From Poriferisodalis sp965262965 (GTDB lineage: Bacteria; Actinomycetota; Acidimicrobiia; Acidimicrobiales; Poriferisodalaceae): a DNA stretch of 64,000 nucleotides. Below, piece after piece: positions 8,531 to 17,324 of the stretch (position 1 is the first letter of the stretch; each line of letters starts with the position of its first letter). A program made the position numbers and the translations under genes. The DNA lies in contig NZ_OZ253573.1 of the NCBI RefSeq assembly GCF_965262965.1, positions 3,720,001 through 3,784,000 on the forward strand. The letters are read 5' to 3'. A model generated the notes under the pieces. That model made no database searches. It worked only from the letters and a program-made list of their open reading frames with translations, and was not told where the DNA came from.

Positions 8531-8776
8531 TCACGTGGTGCTCCCCCCGGCGGTGATCCATTCCGGTGTTCCCAAGTCGACCTCTGAACCCAGGCGAAGT
8601 CTGGTTGCCAGCCCCTGATCGTCGAGGTCGAAGATGACTCGCTGGCCCTGCCTCACCATCCGGAAGATGGAACCCTCCAAGGCATCAGGGGCCAGCTCGT
8701 GCTCGGCGCGTGCGACATCGTCAGTGACCACGCCGACTTTGGATGCAGGGTCGTACGACTTGATGACGCCTTGCAT
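8531..8776 (-). CDS. Cold-shock-domain-like small nucleic-acid-binding protein
   Basis: 81 residues. The N-terminus MQGVIKSYDPASKVGVVTDD follows the CspA pattern (MxGxVKxFxxxxGxGFI) and is followed by Gly/Val-rich strands, including QGQRVIFDLDDQG, the last strands of an OB fold. The aromatic RNP-1 and RNP-2 motifs of true CspA are largely absent, so RNA binding may be weak or altered. The start is an ATG 5 bases after GGAGG. TAGCTT (8842-8837, minus strand) could be the -10 box, giving a leader of about 55 bases. A hairpin follows the stop. Confidence 0.6.
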   Translation of the reverse strand: MQGVIKSYDPASKVGVVTDDVARAEHELAPDALEGSIFRMVRQGQRVIFDLDDQGLATRLRLGSEVDLGTPEWITAGGSTT

Positions 8777-8867
8777 TCGCGCCTCCGTTGGCTGGGAGTC
8801 TGCGCGGACGCCGAAGCAGCCGTCACAGCGTCCCGAAAGCTACCAACCGTGCACAGCGGGCGCGCTG

Positions 8868-8873
8868 TAACTT
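8868..8873 (+). promoter_or_regulatory. Leaderless -10 box (TAACTT) of fakA-recG
   Basis: TAACTT ends 8 bases before the ATG at 8882, putting the expected transcription start at or within two bases of the start codon. No ribosome-binding sequence lies between. Confidence 0.5.
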
Positions 8874-8881
8874 CGACGGTC

Positions 8882-10711
8882 ATGAGCGAGGAGGTGTCTG
8901 CGGAACGGCTGCCGAAGCACGCGCTGGACACCGGCCATGTTGTGGCTGCCGTGCGCGCCTACGGCGAGGCGTTGCAGCGGCACCGCACGACGATCGACAG
9001 ACTCAACGTGTATCCGGTGCCAGATGGCGACACCGGCACCAACATGGCCCTGACGCTGGCCTCGGTGGCCTCCGAATTGGAACCCGTTGCCGACGCCGGG
9101 CGCTCCGAGGTCTGCCGGGCAATTTCGCACGGCGCGCTCATGGGCGCGCGCGGCAACAGCGGGGTCATCGTCAGCCAGCTGCTGCGCGGCCTTGCCGCCA
9201 CGTTGGCTCCCGATATCCCCGACGACGGCTCAGGCGACGACGGCTCAGGCCTCGCCGAGCCGATGATCGACGCTTGGCGGCTGGCCGAAGGACTCATGGC
9301 GGCGAGCACGGCCGCAGACAGCGCAGTGATGAGACCTGTCGAAGGCACCATTCTCAGCGTCGCTCGGGCTTGCGCACACGCGGCGCGCGCCGCAGTCGCT
9401 AACGATTCGTCGCAGGGCGGAGCGGCACAGCTGGTGGCCATGCTCGAGACAGCCCGGTACGCGGGGCAGGTTGCCCTTGAGCGCACGCCGCAGCAGCTGC
9501 CGGTGCTCGCGTCTGCCGGAGTGGTGGACGCGGGCGCAGCGGGTTACCTGCTGCTGCTCGATGCGCTCCTCAATGTCGTCGACGGCAGGCCCCTGCCCGA
9601 GCGAGTCGAACTGCCCGCCGATGTCGCCGCAGTGATCGCGCACGGCAACGCCGGCACATCGCTGCCCGACGCCGGAGTGGACCCATTGGCGCAGCGCCGC
9701 GACGAGCTGCACAGCCATCTCGGAGACGAGGCCCACGACCCTTCCGGCACCCGCTACGAAGTCATGTTCCTGCTGGCGGCGCACGACGAGCGGATCGACG
9801 CCTTCAAGGCCGCCTGGGACGCGATGGGCGACTCGATCGTGATGGTCGGCGGCGACGGCCTGTGGAATTGCCACATCCACACCGACGACATCGGCATTGT
9901 CATCGAAGCCGGCATCGACGCTGGACGGCCCCACCGCATCCAGATCACCGATCTGCACGAACAGGTCGCGGGTCTGGGCGGCCACGCTGAGCACTCGGCG
10001 CCCGTCGCTGGGGCCGCCGCGCCGTCTGGCCCCGATACCCCGGATCGTCCCGTTGTCGGTTGCGCCGTCGTCGTCGTGTCGCCGTCACCGGGCCTCGACG
10101 AGCTGTTCGCCTCGATGGGCGCCCAAGAACTCGTCACCGGCGGCCAAACCATGAATCCCTCAACCGCCGAGCTGCTTGCGGCAGTCGAGGCCGCACCGTC
10201 GCAGCAGGTCGTCGTGTTGCCAAACAACTCCAACATCGTCCCGGTGGCCCACCAGGTCGGCGCCCACACCGACAAAGAGGTCGCCGTGGTGCCCACGAAA
10301 TCGGTGCCCGCGGGCCTCGCCTCGCTCATCGGCTACGACCCCGATGCCGACGCTGGGCTCAACGCTGTCGCGATGAGCGACGGCGCGGAGGCGGTGACTG
10401 CGGGCGAGGTGACCCGCGCAGTACGCGACACCGAAGGCCCGGAGGGGCACATCTCCGCAGGCGAGTGGATCGGTCTCGATGCCGAGGGCATCGTGGCGGC
10501 GGGCGATACAGCCGTCAGCGCGGCAACCGGGCTGCTCGACCGCCTGCTGCGGCCGTCCCACGAGATCCTCACAGTCATCGAGGGCGCCGACGCCCAGACC
10601 GCCGACACCGATGCAGTGCTGTGTTGGCTCACCGCCCAATGGCCCGACGTCGAAATCGAGCGCCATGTCGGCGGCCAGGACCACTATCCCTACCTGTTCG
10701 GCATCGAATGA
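8882..10711 (+). CDS. fakA: DAK2/DhaL-domain kinase of the YloV/FakA type (fatty acid kinase catalytic subunit-like)
   Basis: 609 residues. The N-terminal DhaL-like nucleotide-binding domain (about 15-220) has the signature NVYPVPDGDTGTNM (42-55), whose aspartates hold Mg-ATP, and GARGNSGVI (88-96). A middle domain and a C-terminal domain resembling the DegV-partner part of FakA follow. FakA phosphorylates fatty acids presented by FakB (DegV) proteins, feeding the acyl-phosphate used by PlsX/PlsY; plsX is 5 kb downstream, but no fakB is in the window. The ATG at 8882 is chosen over upstream in-frame codons because the family alignment begins there and a TAACTT box lies 8 bases before it. The yloV-recG pairing is conserved in many bacteria. 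Confidence 0.82.
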   Translation: MSEEVSAERLPKHALDTGHVVAAVRAYGEALQRHRTTIDRLNVYPVPDGDTGTNMALTLASVASELEPVADAGRSEVCRAISHGALMGARGNSGVIVSQLLRGLAATLAPDIPDDGSGDDGSGLAEPMIDAWRLAEGLMAASTAADSAVMRPVEGTILSVARACAHAARAAVANDSSQGGAAQLVAMLETARYAGQVALERTPQQLPVLASAGVVDAGAAGYLLLLDALLNVVDGRPLPERVELPADVAAVIAHGNAGTSLPDAGVDPLAQRRDELHSHLGDEAHDPSGTRYEVMFLLAAHDERIDAFKAAWDAMGDSIVMVGGDGLWNCHIHTDDIGIVIEAGIDAGRPHRIQITDLHEQVAGLGGHAEHSAPVAGAAAPSGPDTPDRPVVGCAVVVVSPSPGLDELFASMGAQELVTGGQTMNPSTAELLAAVEAAPSQQVVVLPNNSNIVPVAHQVGAHTDKEVAVVPTKSVPAGLASLIGYDPDADAGLNAVAMSDGAEAVTAGEVTRAVRDTEGPEGHISAGEWIGLDAEGIVAAGDTAVSAATGLLDRLLRPSHEILTVIEGADAQTADTDAVLCWLTAQWPDVEIERHVGGQDHYPYLFGIE

Positions 10712-10778
10712 GTCCTCGCCGCCGCCAGCGGGCCGCGGGCGGGCGCGGGGGAGGACCTGCATCACGGCGGCTGCCGCG

Positions 10779-12914
10779 TTGAATTCGCCGCTGACGCTGC
10801 GCGAGCTGGACGCGATCGACGTATCGCGCCTCAACGGTGTCGGTGCGCAGCGACGAGCAGCGCTTGCCGGCGTCGACGTCGAGACAGTGTTGGACCTGCT
10901 CACCTACTATCCCCGCCGGTACGTGGACCGCACGGCGCAGGCGCCGATCAGCGGCGCTGCCGTCGGTGCCGAGATCACCGTCGTCGCCGAGGTCTTGTCG
11001 GTGACCAGCCGTCGGATGCGCGGGGGCCGCCCGCTCGTCACCGCCGAGGTCGGCGATGCAAGCGGCTCGATGAGTGCTGTGTTCTTCAACCAGGCGTGGC
11101 GCGAGCGTCAGCTGACCGAAGGCCGAACCGTGGCGATGTTCGGCAAGGTCGACAGCTACCGAGGTCGCAAGCAGATGACCAACCCTGTCGTCGACCTGCT
11201 GGGCGACCGCACGGGCAAGATCGTCCCCGTCTACCCCCAGTCGGAAACAGCAGGCATCGCCACTTGGGACATCGCGAGCTGGGTGGCCGAAGCGCGGCGT
11301 CGCTGTGCCCCCCGTGGCATAGCGGACCCGTTGCCGAGCGACGTCCGGACGCGCCTGGGACTCATCACCCGAGCACAGGCGCTCGACGACATCCACGAAC
11401 CCCCGTCGATGGCGGCGCGCGCCGCCGCCCGCAACCGGCTCGTGTTCGACGAGCTGCTGCGGGTACAGCTGGTGTTGCGAGGCCAGCGCCTTGCTCGCGA
11501 AGCCCACGAGCTCGGCATTGCTCACGAGCCGTCGGGGCTGTTGGTCACCGCATTCGGCGAGCGCTTGGCGTTCGGCCTGACTGATGCCCAGCAACGAGCC
11601 ATCACCGACATCGACGTCGATGTCGGCAGGGGGCGTCCGATGCACCGTCTGCTGCAGGGCGATGTCGGCTCGGGCAAGACGCTGGTTGCTTTGCACGGGT
11701 TGCTGGTCGCCGTGCAGAACGGTCACCAAGGAGCGCTCATGGCGCCCACCGAGGTGCTCGCCGAACAGCACTACCTGGCAGTGCGGGATCTGCTTTCCGG
11801 GCTTGCGGTGCCCGACCCGTCGCGGCTGGGCGGTACCAGGCCGCTGACCCTGCGACTGCTCCGGGGTGGCCACTCGGCCACGGAGCGCCGCGAGATGCTG
11901 GTGGAGATCGCGACCGGCGCAGCAGACATCGTCGTGGGCACCCACGCCCTGCTGGAGGAGTCGGTGGAGTTCAACTCGCTCAGCGTGGTCGTTATCGACG
12001 AGCAGCATCGGTTCGGAGTCGCCCAGCGCGCCCGGCTGCGCGAACACGGACGCTCCGACGGACGGATGCCGCACCTGCTGGTCATGACCGCGACGCCGAT
12101 ACCGCGCACCGCCGCCATGACCGTGTACGGCGACCTCGACGTTTCTGTGCTCGATGAACTGCCACCTGGGCGGACGCCGATTGCGACCGAGTGGGTACGC
12201 GGCCCGCTGGCCGCCGAGGCGATGTGGACCGAAGTTCGTGCCGAGATCGAATCCGGCCACCAGGCCTACGTGGTGTGCCCGCTCATCGCCGAGAGCGAGA
12301 GCCTCGACGCTCGTTCCGCCGAGCAGATGCACGACGAGCTGGCCGCAGGAGCCCTGGCGGGCCTGCGCGTCGGCTTGCTGCATGGGCGGCTGGCCTCGGC
12401 CGACAAGGAAGACACGATGACGCGCTTCCGAGCGGGAGCCCTCGACGCGCTGGTGGCGACCACGGTCATCGAGGTCGGCATTGATGTGCCCAACGCGACT
12501 GTGATGGTGGTGCTGTCAGCGGACCGCTTCGGCATTGCACAGTTGCACCAGCTGCGAGGCCGCGTCGGACGCAGCAGCCACGCCTCCGACTGCTTCCTGG
12601 TGAGCGACGAGGACCCCACGCCGATCGCCGAGGCGCGGCTGGCTGCTCTCGAGGCCTCGACCGACGGTTTCGCGTTGGCCGAGAGAGATCTCGAGCTGCG
12701 AGGCGAGGGCACGCTGTTCGACGAGCGACAGTCGGGTCGCAGCGACTTGAAGCTGGCGTCGCTGGCCCGCGACCTCGAATGGGTCCAGGCGGCCCGGGAC
12801 GTCGCCATGGACCTCGTCAAATCCGAAGGCGATCTGGTTGCATTGCCTGGCCTCGCCGACGAGATCGATTGGTTTGCGAGCCGCCGAGACCCCGACTTCC
12901 TCCAGCGGAGCTAG
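10779..12914 (+). CDS. recG: ATP-dependent DNA helicase RecG
   Basis: 711 residues from a TTG. It has an N-terminal wedge/OB domain (VGAEITVVAEVLSV) and then a superfamily 2 helicase core: Walker A QGDVGSGKT (about residue 294), DEQH box (about 407), TATPIPRT, and the C-terminal set with ATTVIEVGIDVPNA and HQLRGRVGRS. RecG remodels stalled forks and Holliday junctions. The frame stays open upstream into fakA, so the start is uncertain; the TTG at 10779 matches the usual length. It follows fakA and overlaps the convergent rsmD by 4 bases. Confidence 0.95.
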   Translation: MNSPLTLRELDAIDVSRLNGVGAQRRAALAGVDVETVLDLLTYYPRRYVDRTAQAPISGAAVGAEITVVAEVLSVTSRRMRGGRPLVTAEVGDASGSMSAVFFNQAWRERQLTEGRTVAMFGKVDSYRGRKQMTNPVVDLLGDRTGKIVPVYPQSETAGIATWDIASWVAEARRRCAPRGIADPLPSDVRTRLGLITRAQALDDIHEPPSMAARAAARNRLVFDELLRVQLVLRGQRLAREAHELGIAHEPSGLLVTAFGERLAFGLTDAQQRAITDIDVDVGRGRPMHRLLQGDVGSGKTLVALHGLLVAVQNGHQGALMAPTEVLAEQHYLAVRDLLSGLAVPDPSRLGGTRPLTLRLLRGGHSATERREMLVEIATGAADIVVGTHALLEESVEFNSLSVVVIDEQHRFGVAQRARLREHGRSDGRMPHLLVMTATPIPRTAAMTVYGDLDVSVLDELPPGRTPIATEWVRGPLAAEAMWTEVRAEIESGHQAYVVCPLIAESESLDARSAEQMHDELAAGALAGLRVGLLHGRLASADKEDTMTRFRAGALDALVATTVIEVGIDVPNATVMVVLSADRFGIAQLHQLRGRVGRSSHASDCFLVSDEDPTPIAEARLAALEASTDGFALAERDLELRGEGTLFDERQSGRSDLKLASLARDLEWVQAARDVAMDLVKSEGDLVALPGLADEIDWFASRRDPDFLQRS

Positions 12915-13468
12915 CGGTCTCGTCGCACGCCGTCGCGCAGCAGCGCAGTGCCGCGCAGCAACACAGTGACGACGGGAGTGCCGTACCGGCGGACCCGGTA
13001 CGTCTGCCAACGCGGCCCGGTGATCTCACGGTCGGATTCGCAGACGACCACATCGCTGTCTGCTGACCCGAGCAGCTCTGCCCAGCCATCAAACAGGTAT
13101 GGCGGATCTGCGAACACGAGGTCGAACTGCGCGCCGCCAGCGCCGCTGTCACCCGTCAGATACCGAATCGCGTCCGAGCGCACGACCGTGGCGAGCTCGG
13201 CGACGCCCAGCGTGGTGAGGTTCGTCGAGATGGCTTCGTGCGCGGACGGACCCGAGTCGACGAACGTCGCATGTGTCGCACCCCGTGACAGCGCCTCGAT
13301 GCCGAGAGCGCCTGTTCCGGCGAACAGATCCAGCACCGTGGCGCCCTCGGGCAGTTGCAGGCTCGCCAGCATGTTGAAGATGGCCTCACGTGCGCGATCC
13401 GACGTCGGCCGGATCCCGTCCGCTGCCGCGAGTCGACGCCCGCCCAGTGCTCCGCCGACGACCCGCAT
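12911..13468 (-). CDS. rsmD: 16S rRNA (guanine966-N2)-methyltransferase RsmD
   Basis: 185 residues. MRVVGGALGGRRL at the start, the RPTSDRAREAIFNML stretch, the SAM-binding motif DLFAGTGALGIEAL and the catalytic motif DPPY identify RsmD, which methylates G966 of 16S rRNA in the small subunit. The ATG at 13468 is chosen because the family begins MRVI/VxG and TACGGT lies 6 bases upstream on this strand; the frame is open further up. It is convergent with recG (stops overlap) and divergent from the zinc-ribbon gene. The rsmD-coaD neighbourhood is typical of actinobacteria. Confidence 0.94.
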   Translation of the reverse strand: MRVVGGALGGRRLAAADGIRPTSDRAREAIFNMLASLQLPEGATVLDLFAGTGALGIEALSRGATHATFVDSGPSAHEAISTNLTTLGVAELATVVRSDAIRYLTGDSGAGGAQFDLVFADPPYLFDGWAELLGSADSDVVVCESDREITGPRWQTYRVRRYGTPVVTVLLRGTALLRDGVRRDR

Positions 13469-13502
13469 GGCGTCACCGTAGGCCCGGTGCGACACTGGGC
13501 CT

Positions 13503-13712
13503 GTGTCCAACGCACCCGCCGAACGACCCAACCCAGGTTTCGTGGACGCGCCCGCCGAGATCATCTGCGTGGACTGCGGCGGACGCTGCGGCCTCCTGAG
13601 CTTTCCCGAGCCGGATTGGGGCTTCTGCGCCGGTGATGTCGCCGCCTACCGCTGTAGCGACTGCGGTGACCGCTGGGACATCGTCCTCGAGGAATCGGAC
13701 TCGACCGAATAG
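13503..13712 (+). CDS. Small zinc-ribbon protein
   Basis: 69 residues from a GTG. Two CxxC pairs, CVDCGGRC near residue 22 and CSDCGDRW near 50, make a plausible four-cysteine zinc ribbon, with an acidic tail. It lies between rsmD and coaD. A GACACT box ends 6 bases before the start, fitting a leaderless transcript. Function unknown. Confidence 0.65.
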   Translation: MSNAPAERPNPGFVDAPAEIICVDCGGRCGLLSFPEPDWGFCAGDVAAYRCSDCGDRWDIVLEESDSTE

Positions 13713-13820
13713 CGTCCGTCGCCGCACTCCAGCGGCCTTCGTGGGGGTCCCTCGATTTGCAGCGCCGGCGCGGTACGGTCGCCGCACTGGACGCGGCTCG
13801 ATCCGGAGGGGCCTTTCTCG

Positions 13821-14312
13821 GTGGTCATGGCGATGTATCCAGGCTCGTTCGATCCTGTTCACAACGGACACCTCGATGTCATTGGCGCTGCATCGCGGCT
13901 GTTCAACAGCGTCGTCGTGGCGGCAATGCGCAACCCTTCGAAGTCGACACCAATGTTCACCGACGGCGAACGCGTCGCAATGATCGTGGAGTCCACCGCG
14001 CACTTCGGCAATGTCACAGTTGTCGAATTCGGCGAACTGGTTGTCGATCTGGCGCAGCGGCTCGGTGCCGACGTCATCGTGAAGGGGCTCCGCAGCCAGA
14101 CTGACTTCGAGACCGAACTCCGGATGGCGCACATGAACCACTCCGTCACCGGCATCGAGACGGTCTTCGTGCCGCCTCGGTCTAAACATCTGTTCATCGC
14201 TTCGAACTTCATCCGCGAGATCACGAAGTTCGGTGGCGATTGTTCCCACCTCGTTCCGCCTCCGGTGGCGCAACGGTTGGCCGCACGCACATCTGGGGAG
14301 CGCAACGCATGA
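13821..14312 (+). CDS. coaD: Phosphopantetheine adenylyltransferase
   Basis: 163 residues. It transfers AMP to 4'-phosphopantetheine, the penultimate step of coenzyme A synthesis. The N-terminus has YPGSFDPVHNGHLD with the nucleotidyltransferase HxGH site, followed by VVVAAMRNPSKS; the PPRSKHLFIASNFIREI segment is the C-terminal ISSS-type motif. The GTG at 13821 lies 10 bases after GGAGGGG; an ATG two codons later is possible. The stop overlaps the next ATG (ATGA). Confidence 0.96.
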   Translation: MVMAMYPGSFDPVHNGHLDVIGAASRLFNSVVVAAMRNPSKSTPMFTDGERVAMIVESTAHFGNVTVVEFGELVVDLAQRLGADVIVKGLRSQTDFETELRMAHMNHSVTGIETVFVPPRSKHLFIASNFIREITKFGGDCSHLVPPPVAQRLAARTSGERNA

Positions 14313-15037
14313 GCATGTCGGACTCTGATCTCCAAGCGCCTCCGCAGCCCCACAAGCCGCAGCTGTACCCGCCGCTCGGTGCGCACGTGGCGCAAACCGA
14401 GGAACATTCCCACGAGGTTGTGGCCCCGCCGATGGGGGGTGGAGCAAGGGCGCTGGCACCTCGCCCGCCCTCGGTCACCGCCGAAGAGTTCATCCGAGAG
14501 GCAATGGACATCATCGACTTGGCCCGGCCGATGCCCTTGTCGACGTCAGTGATGATCAACCGCGACGAGGTCATGACGCTGCTCGAATCCGCGCTCGCCG
14601 CGGTGCCCGACGAGACGCGTCAGGCCCGCTGGCTGCTTCGCGAGCGTGATGAGGTGCTGGCTCAGGCACGCGTCGACGCCAACCTCGTCATCGACGAGGC
14701 GCGCGGCCGAGTCGCCCAGATGGTGCAGCGCACCGAGGTGGTGCGCAGCGCCGAACGCCGTGCGCGTCAGTTGCTCGACGACGCCCAGATCCAGACGCGC
14801 CGCCGCCGCCATGAAGTCGACGAGTACTGCGAGCGCCAGCTGGCGCAGTTCGCGAGCGCGGTCGATCAGGTCCAGATCGCCGTGCAGGCAGCGCGGCGCA
14901 AGCTGGGCAAGCGTGTCGCCACGCCCATCACTGCGACCGCGCCGGGCGCCTCCACTGCTGCTATACGCACCCATTCCGCAACCGACGACGCTGACCAGCA
15001 CACGCATCCCGAGGTGTTCGACCAGGATCAGGCGTGA
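14309..15037 (+). CDS. DivIVA-like coiled-coil protein of the SepIVA type
   Basis: 242 residues; the ATG overlaps the coaD stop by 4 bases. A Pro-rich N-terminal tail (1-60) precedes a long charged helix (about 80-210) with INRDEVMTLLESALAAVPDETRQARWLLRERDE and Arg/Glu/Ala heptads, then a disordered tail. In mycobacteria the DivIVA-domain septation/envelope factor SepIVA lies beside a DUF177 gene and rnc, the same local order as here. A role in polar or septal envelope growth is inferred from that context. Confidence 0.7.
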   Translation: MSMSDSDLQAPPQPHKPQLYPPLGAHVAQTEEHSHEVVAPPMGGGARALAPRPPSVTAEEFIREAMDIIDLARPMPLSTSVMINRDEVMTLLESALAAVPDETRQARWLLRERDEVLAQARVDANLVIDEARGRVAQMVQRTEVVRSAERRARQLLDDAQIQTRRRRHEVDEYCERQLAQFASAVDQVQIAVQAARRKLGKRVATPITATAPGASTAAIRTHSATDDADQHTHPEVFDQDQA

Positions 15038-15579
15038 CCCGCAGGGACCCGCAGCGGTCCCTGTCCGTTCCGGTGCGCCTGGTCGGCGACGGGCAGTTCG
15101 AATGGTCGGCGGTGGTGCCAGCGTCCGACTTGACGCCCGATTACCACGCGGATTCACTGCGCATTGCCGACGTCGAGGTGCCGCCGGGCACCGATGTCTG
15201 TGTCGATGTGACCCTCGAACGAATCAGCGGCGGGCTGTCGGTCGCAGGTGAGGTCGCTGCGGCCTGGCGAGGCCCCTGTGCACGCTGCTGGATCACGCTC
15301 GACGGCGAGGCCAGAGCCCATGTGCGCGAAGTGTTCACTGTGACGCCGTCGGAGGGCGAGCAGTACCTGCTGGACCCCGAGCTAGTGAATCTGGTGCCGA
15401 TGGTTCGCGAGGCGGTCCTGCTGGAGCTGCCGATCGAAGTGGTGCCGTGCCCACATGCTGAGCCATGCCCCAACCTGCCCGACGAGCTGGTGCAATCACC
15501 CGACGAGTCCCCCCACGGCTCGACAGAAGCTGCTGATCCTCGCTGGGCAGCACTGGACATCTTGCGCGACCGGCGCTGA
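15034..15579 (+). CDS. YceD/DUF177 family protein
   Basis: 181 residues from a GTG that overlaps the previous stop (GTGA). It has the DUF177 pattern: a beta-rich N-terminal half, then GEVAAAWRGPCARCW with the conserved CxRC pair, acidic strands, and a C-terminal PCPHAEPCPNLP with further Cys. The family almost always precedes rpmF and is linked to 23S rRNA maturation and ribosome assembly in plants and E. coli. The extra Cys residues could bind zinc. Confidence 0.85.
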   Translation: MTRRDPQRSLSVPVRLVGDGQFEWSAVVPASDLTPDYHADSLRIADVEVPPGTDVCVDVTLERISGGLSVAGEVAAAWRGPCARCWITLDGEARAHVREVFTVTPSEGEQYLLDPELVNLVPMVREAVLLELPIEVVPCPHAEPCPNLPDELVQSPDESPHGSTEAADPRWAALDILRDRR

Positions 15580-15621
15580 TTCCAGCGTCCCGGAGGCGTC
15601 GGCACGCCAGAACACTCTCGG

Positions 15622-15627
15622 TAGGCT
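15622..15627 (+). promoter_or_regulatory. -10 box (TAGGCT) upstream of rpmF
   Basis: A TAGGCT box lies about 82 bases before the rpmF start, in the only gap of this cluster, and would give a leader of some 75 bases before rpmF-plsX. Assigned by similarity to TAGGCT/TAGCCT boxes before acpP, rpsP and rpsO; no clear -35 box. Confidence 0.35.
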
Positions 15628-15708
15628 GTCCCGCTCGCGGCCCCGCGGCGGCTCCTGTTCTTGCCGCTCGGGTGACGGAGTCGCCGTCATCGCTCGAGGA
15701 GTCCAGCT

Positions 15709-15888
15709 GTGGCAGTCCCCAAGAAGAAGACGTCGAAGAGCAAGACGCGCTCGCGGCGCGCCGCGGCTTGGCGCCTCTGTGAAGCCCCTCGCAGCGTGTG
15801 CCCACGCTGCAACTCGGCCAAGCTGCCGCATCGCGTCTGCGGCCAATGCGGCTGGTACGCCGGCCGCCAGGCGCTCGACATCGCCTGA
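15709..15888 (+). CDS. rpmF: 50S ribosomal protein L32
   Basis: 59 residues from a GTG 8 bases after CGAGGAG. It begins AVPKKKTSKSKTRSRR, the standard basic L32 N-terminus, and carries the zinc-ribbon pairs CPRC and CGQC, so it is the zinc-binding (C+) form. L32 sits near the peptidyl-transferase exit region. It lies between DUF177 and plsX, the standard bacterial order coupling ribosome and lipid genes. Confidence 0.95.
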   Translation: MAVPKKKTSKSKTRSRRAAAWRLCEAPRSVCPRCNSAKLPHRVCGQCGWYAGRQALDIA

Positions 15889-15905
15889 GATCCGAAGCAG
15901 CACTC

Positions 15906-16898
15906 GTGGGCAAGCCCATCGCCGTCGATGCCATGGGCGGAGACGATGCGCCCACGGCCGTCGTTCTGGGCGCGCTCGACGCCATGAGCGAAGGACTCGA
16001 GGTGGTGCTCGTGGGGCGCCCCGACGAGATCGCAGCTGCAGGCGGAGCTTCCTTCGACATCATCGAAGCCACCGAGGTCATCGACATGTCCGAGGAGCCG
16101 GGTCGTGCGGTTCGGACCAAGAAGGACTCGTCGATTTCCCGTGCGGTCAACGCTGTGCGAGACGGCCAGGCATCCGCTGTGGTGAGTGCCGGCAACACCG
16201 GTGCGATGGCCGCGACGGCGCTGCTCCGGCTTCGCCGTCTGCCGGGCGTCTCGCGACCGGCACTCGCCGCAGCACTTCCCCTGCCCGGGACCACCCCACG
16301 GGTGCTGCTTGATTCGGGAGCGATGGCCGACTGCAACGCTGCGTGGCTGCACCAGTTCGCTCGGATGGGTTCGGTCTACGCGCGCACGCGCTTCGGCGTC
16401 GAGCGGCCCAGCATCGGGCTGTTGTCGATCGGCGAAGAGCCCGAGAAGGGCAGCGCGCTGGTCAAGCAGACCCACAAGCTGCTTGAGGCCGACACCGAGA
16501 TCAACTTCTTCGGCAACGTCGAGGGCCGTGACCTCCTCGACGGCCCCGTCGACGTGATTGTGACGGACGGCTTCACCGGCAATGTCGTTCTCAAGTCGCT
16601 CGAAGGCACGGCGTCGTTCTTCGTACGGCTGATTCTGGACCGCCTCGCGGGCGGCGGTCCCGCCGGTTCCGAAGCCTTGCGCATGCTGGCCCCGCTGGCC
16701 GACGAACTCAGTCCCGACAGCGTCGGAGGGGCCATGTTGCTTGGCGTTCGAGGGGTATGCATCATCGCGCACGGCTCTTCCAGCCCCCGGGCCATCACCA
16801 GCGCCATCCGTGTCGCGCATCGCATGGTCGAAGCCGATCTGGTGGGTGAATTGTCCGCCGTGAGTCACCCGGCGCCCCAGGGCCCAAGCGGCCCGTGA
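15906..16898 (+). CDS. plsX: Phosphate acyltransferase PlsX
   Basis: 330 residues from a GTG at 15906, 17 bases after rpmF. PlsX converts acyl-ACP to acyl-phosphate, the donor for PlsY in phosphatidic acid synthesis; it is a peripheral membrane enzyme. The signature AVDAMGGDDAP is at the N-terminus, followed by VSAGNTGAMAATALLRLRRLPGVSRPA and the C-terminal DGFTGNVVLKSLEG. The upstream frame is open but overlaps rpmF, so the GTG is preferred. Confidence 0.95.
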   Translation: MGKPIAVDAMGGDDAPTAVVLGALDAMSEGLEVVLVGRPDEIAAAGGASFDIIEATEVIDMSEEPGRAVRTKKDSSISRAVNAVRDGQASAVVSAGNTGAMAATALLRLRRLPGVSRPALAAALPLPGTTPRVLLDSGAMADCNAAWLHQFARMGSVYARTRFGVERPSIGLLSIGEEPEKGSALVKQTHKLLEADTEINFFGNVEGRDLLDGPVDVIVTDGFTGNVVLKSLEGTASFFVRLILDRLAGGGPAGSEALRMLAPLADELSPDSVGGAMLLGVRGVCIIAHGSSSPRAITSAIRVAHRMVEADLVGELSAVSHPAPQGPSGP

Positions 16899-16900
16899 GC

Positions 16901-16918
16901 GCAGCGAACGAGAGCGGG
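16901..16918 (+). repeat. Dispersed 18-bp intergenic element, copy 1
   Basis: GCAGCGAACGAGAGCGGG just after the plsX stop is identical to 28189-28206, another gap; with flanks the match is about 23 bases with one mismatch. Two copies only are seen. Nature unknown. Confidence 0.5.
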
Positions 16919-16972
16919 AGACGCGGACCCGTGAGCGCAGCCTTTTCCGAAGCCTCTCCGGATGGGCACCGC

Positions 16973-16978
16973 TAGGCT
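16973..16978 (+). promoter_or_regulatory. -10 box (TAGGCT) upstream of acpP
   Basis: TAGGCT lies 54 bases before the acpP start and would give a leader of about 48 bases containing its AGGAG site. The 74 bases between plsX and this box also contain one copy of the dispersed element at 16901. Confidence 0.35.
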
Positions 16979-17032
16979 GACTCCGATCGACGCCGCGGTG
17001 GCGTCGGATTGTCGAACTCGGCAGGAGAAGCC

Positions 17033-17323
17033 GTGCCCGCCGAAACCCATGTACGCCAGAATCCGCCCGAGCGCGATGAGGTATTCGACCTCATCCGAAA
17101 CCAGCTCGCCGACATTCTCGAGCTCGAGCCCTCCCAAGTCGCCGAGTCAGCGTCGTTCGTGGACGATCTCGGCGCGGATTCTCTGGCACTGATCGAACTG
17201 GTTGAAGGCCTTGAGGAGGAGCTTTCGGATCGGACGGTCGGCTTCCGCATCGAGGATGAGGATCTCGAAGATCTCAAGACCGTGCGCGATGCCATCGACT
17301 ACGTGATGGCACGCGTCGGCTGA
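17033..17323 (+). CDS. acpP: Acyl carrier protein
   Basis: 96 residues from a GTG 8 bases after AGGAG; a TTG at 17009 is less supported. The acidic four-helix protein carries DLGADSLALIELVEGLEEE, in which the serine of DSL receives the 4'-phosphopantetheine arm. It shuttles fatty-acyl chains for fatty acid synthesis and supplies PlsX upstream. The N-terminal extension of about 15 residues is unusual but small. It directly precedes rnc. Confidence 0.92.
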   Translation: MPAETHVRQNPPERDEVFDLIRNQLADILELEPSQVAESASFVDDLGADSLALIELVEGLEEELSDRTVGFRIEDEDLEDLKTVRDAIDYVMARVG

Positions 17324-17324
17324 C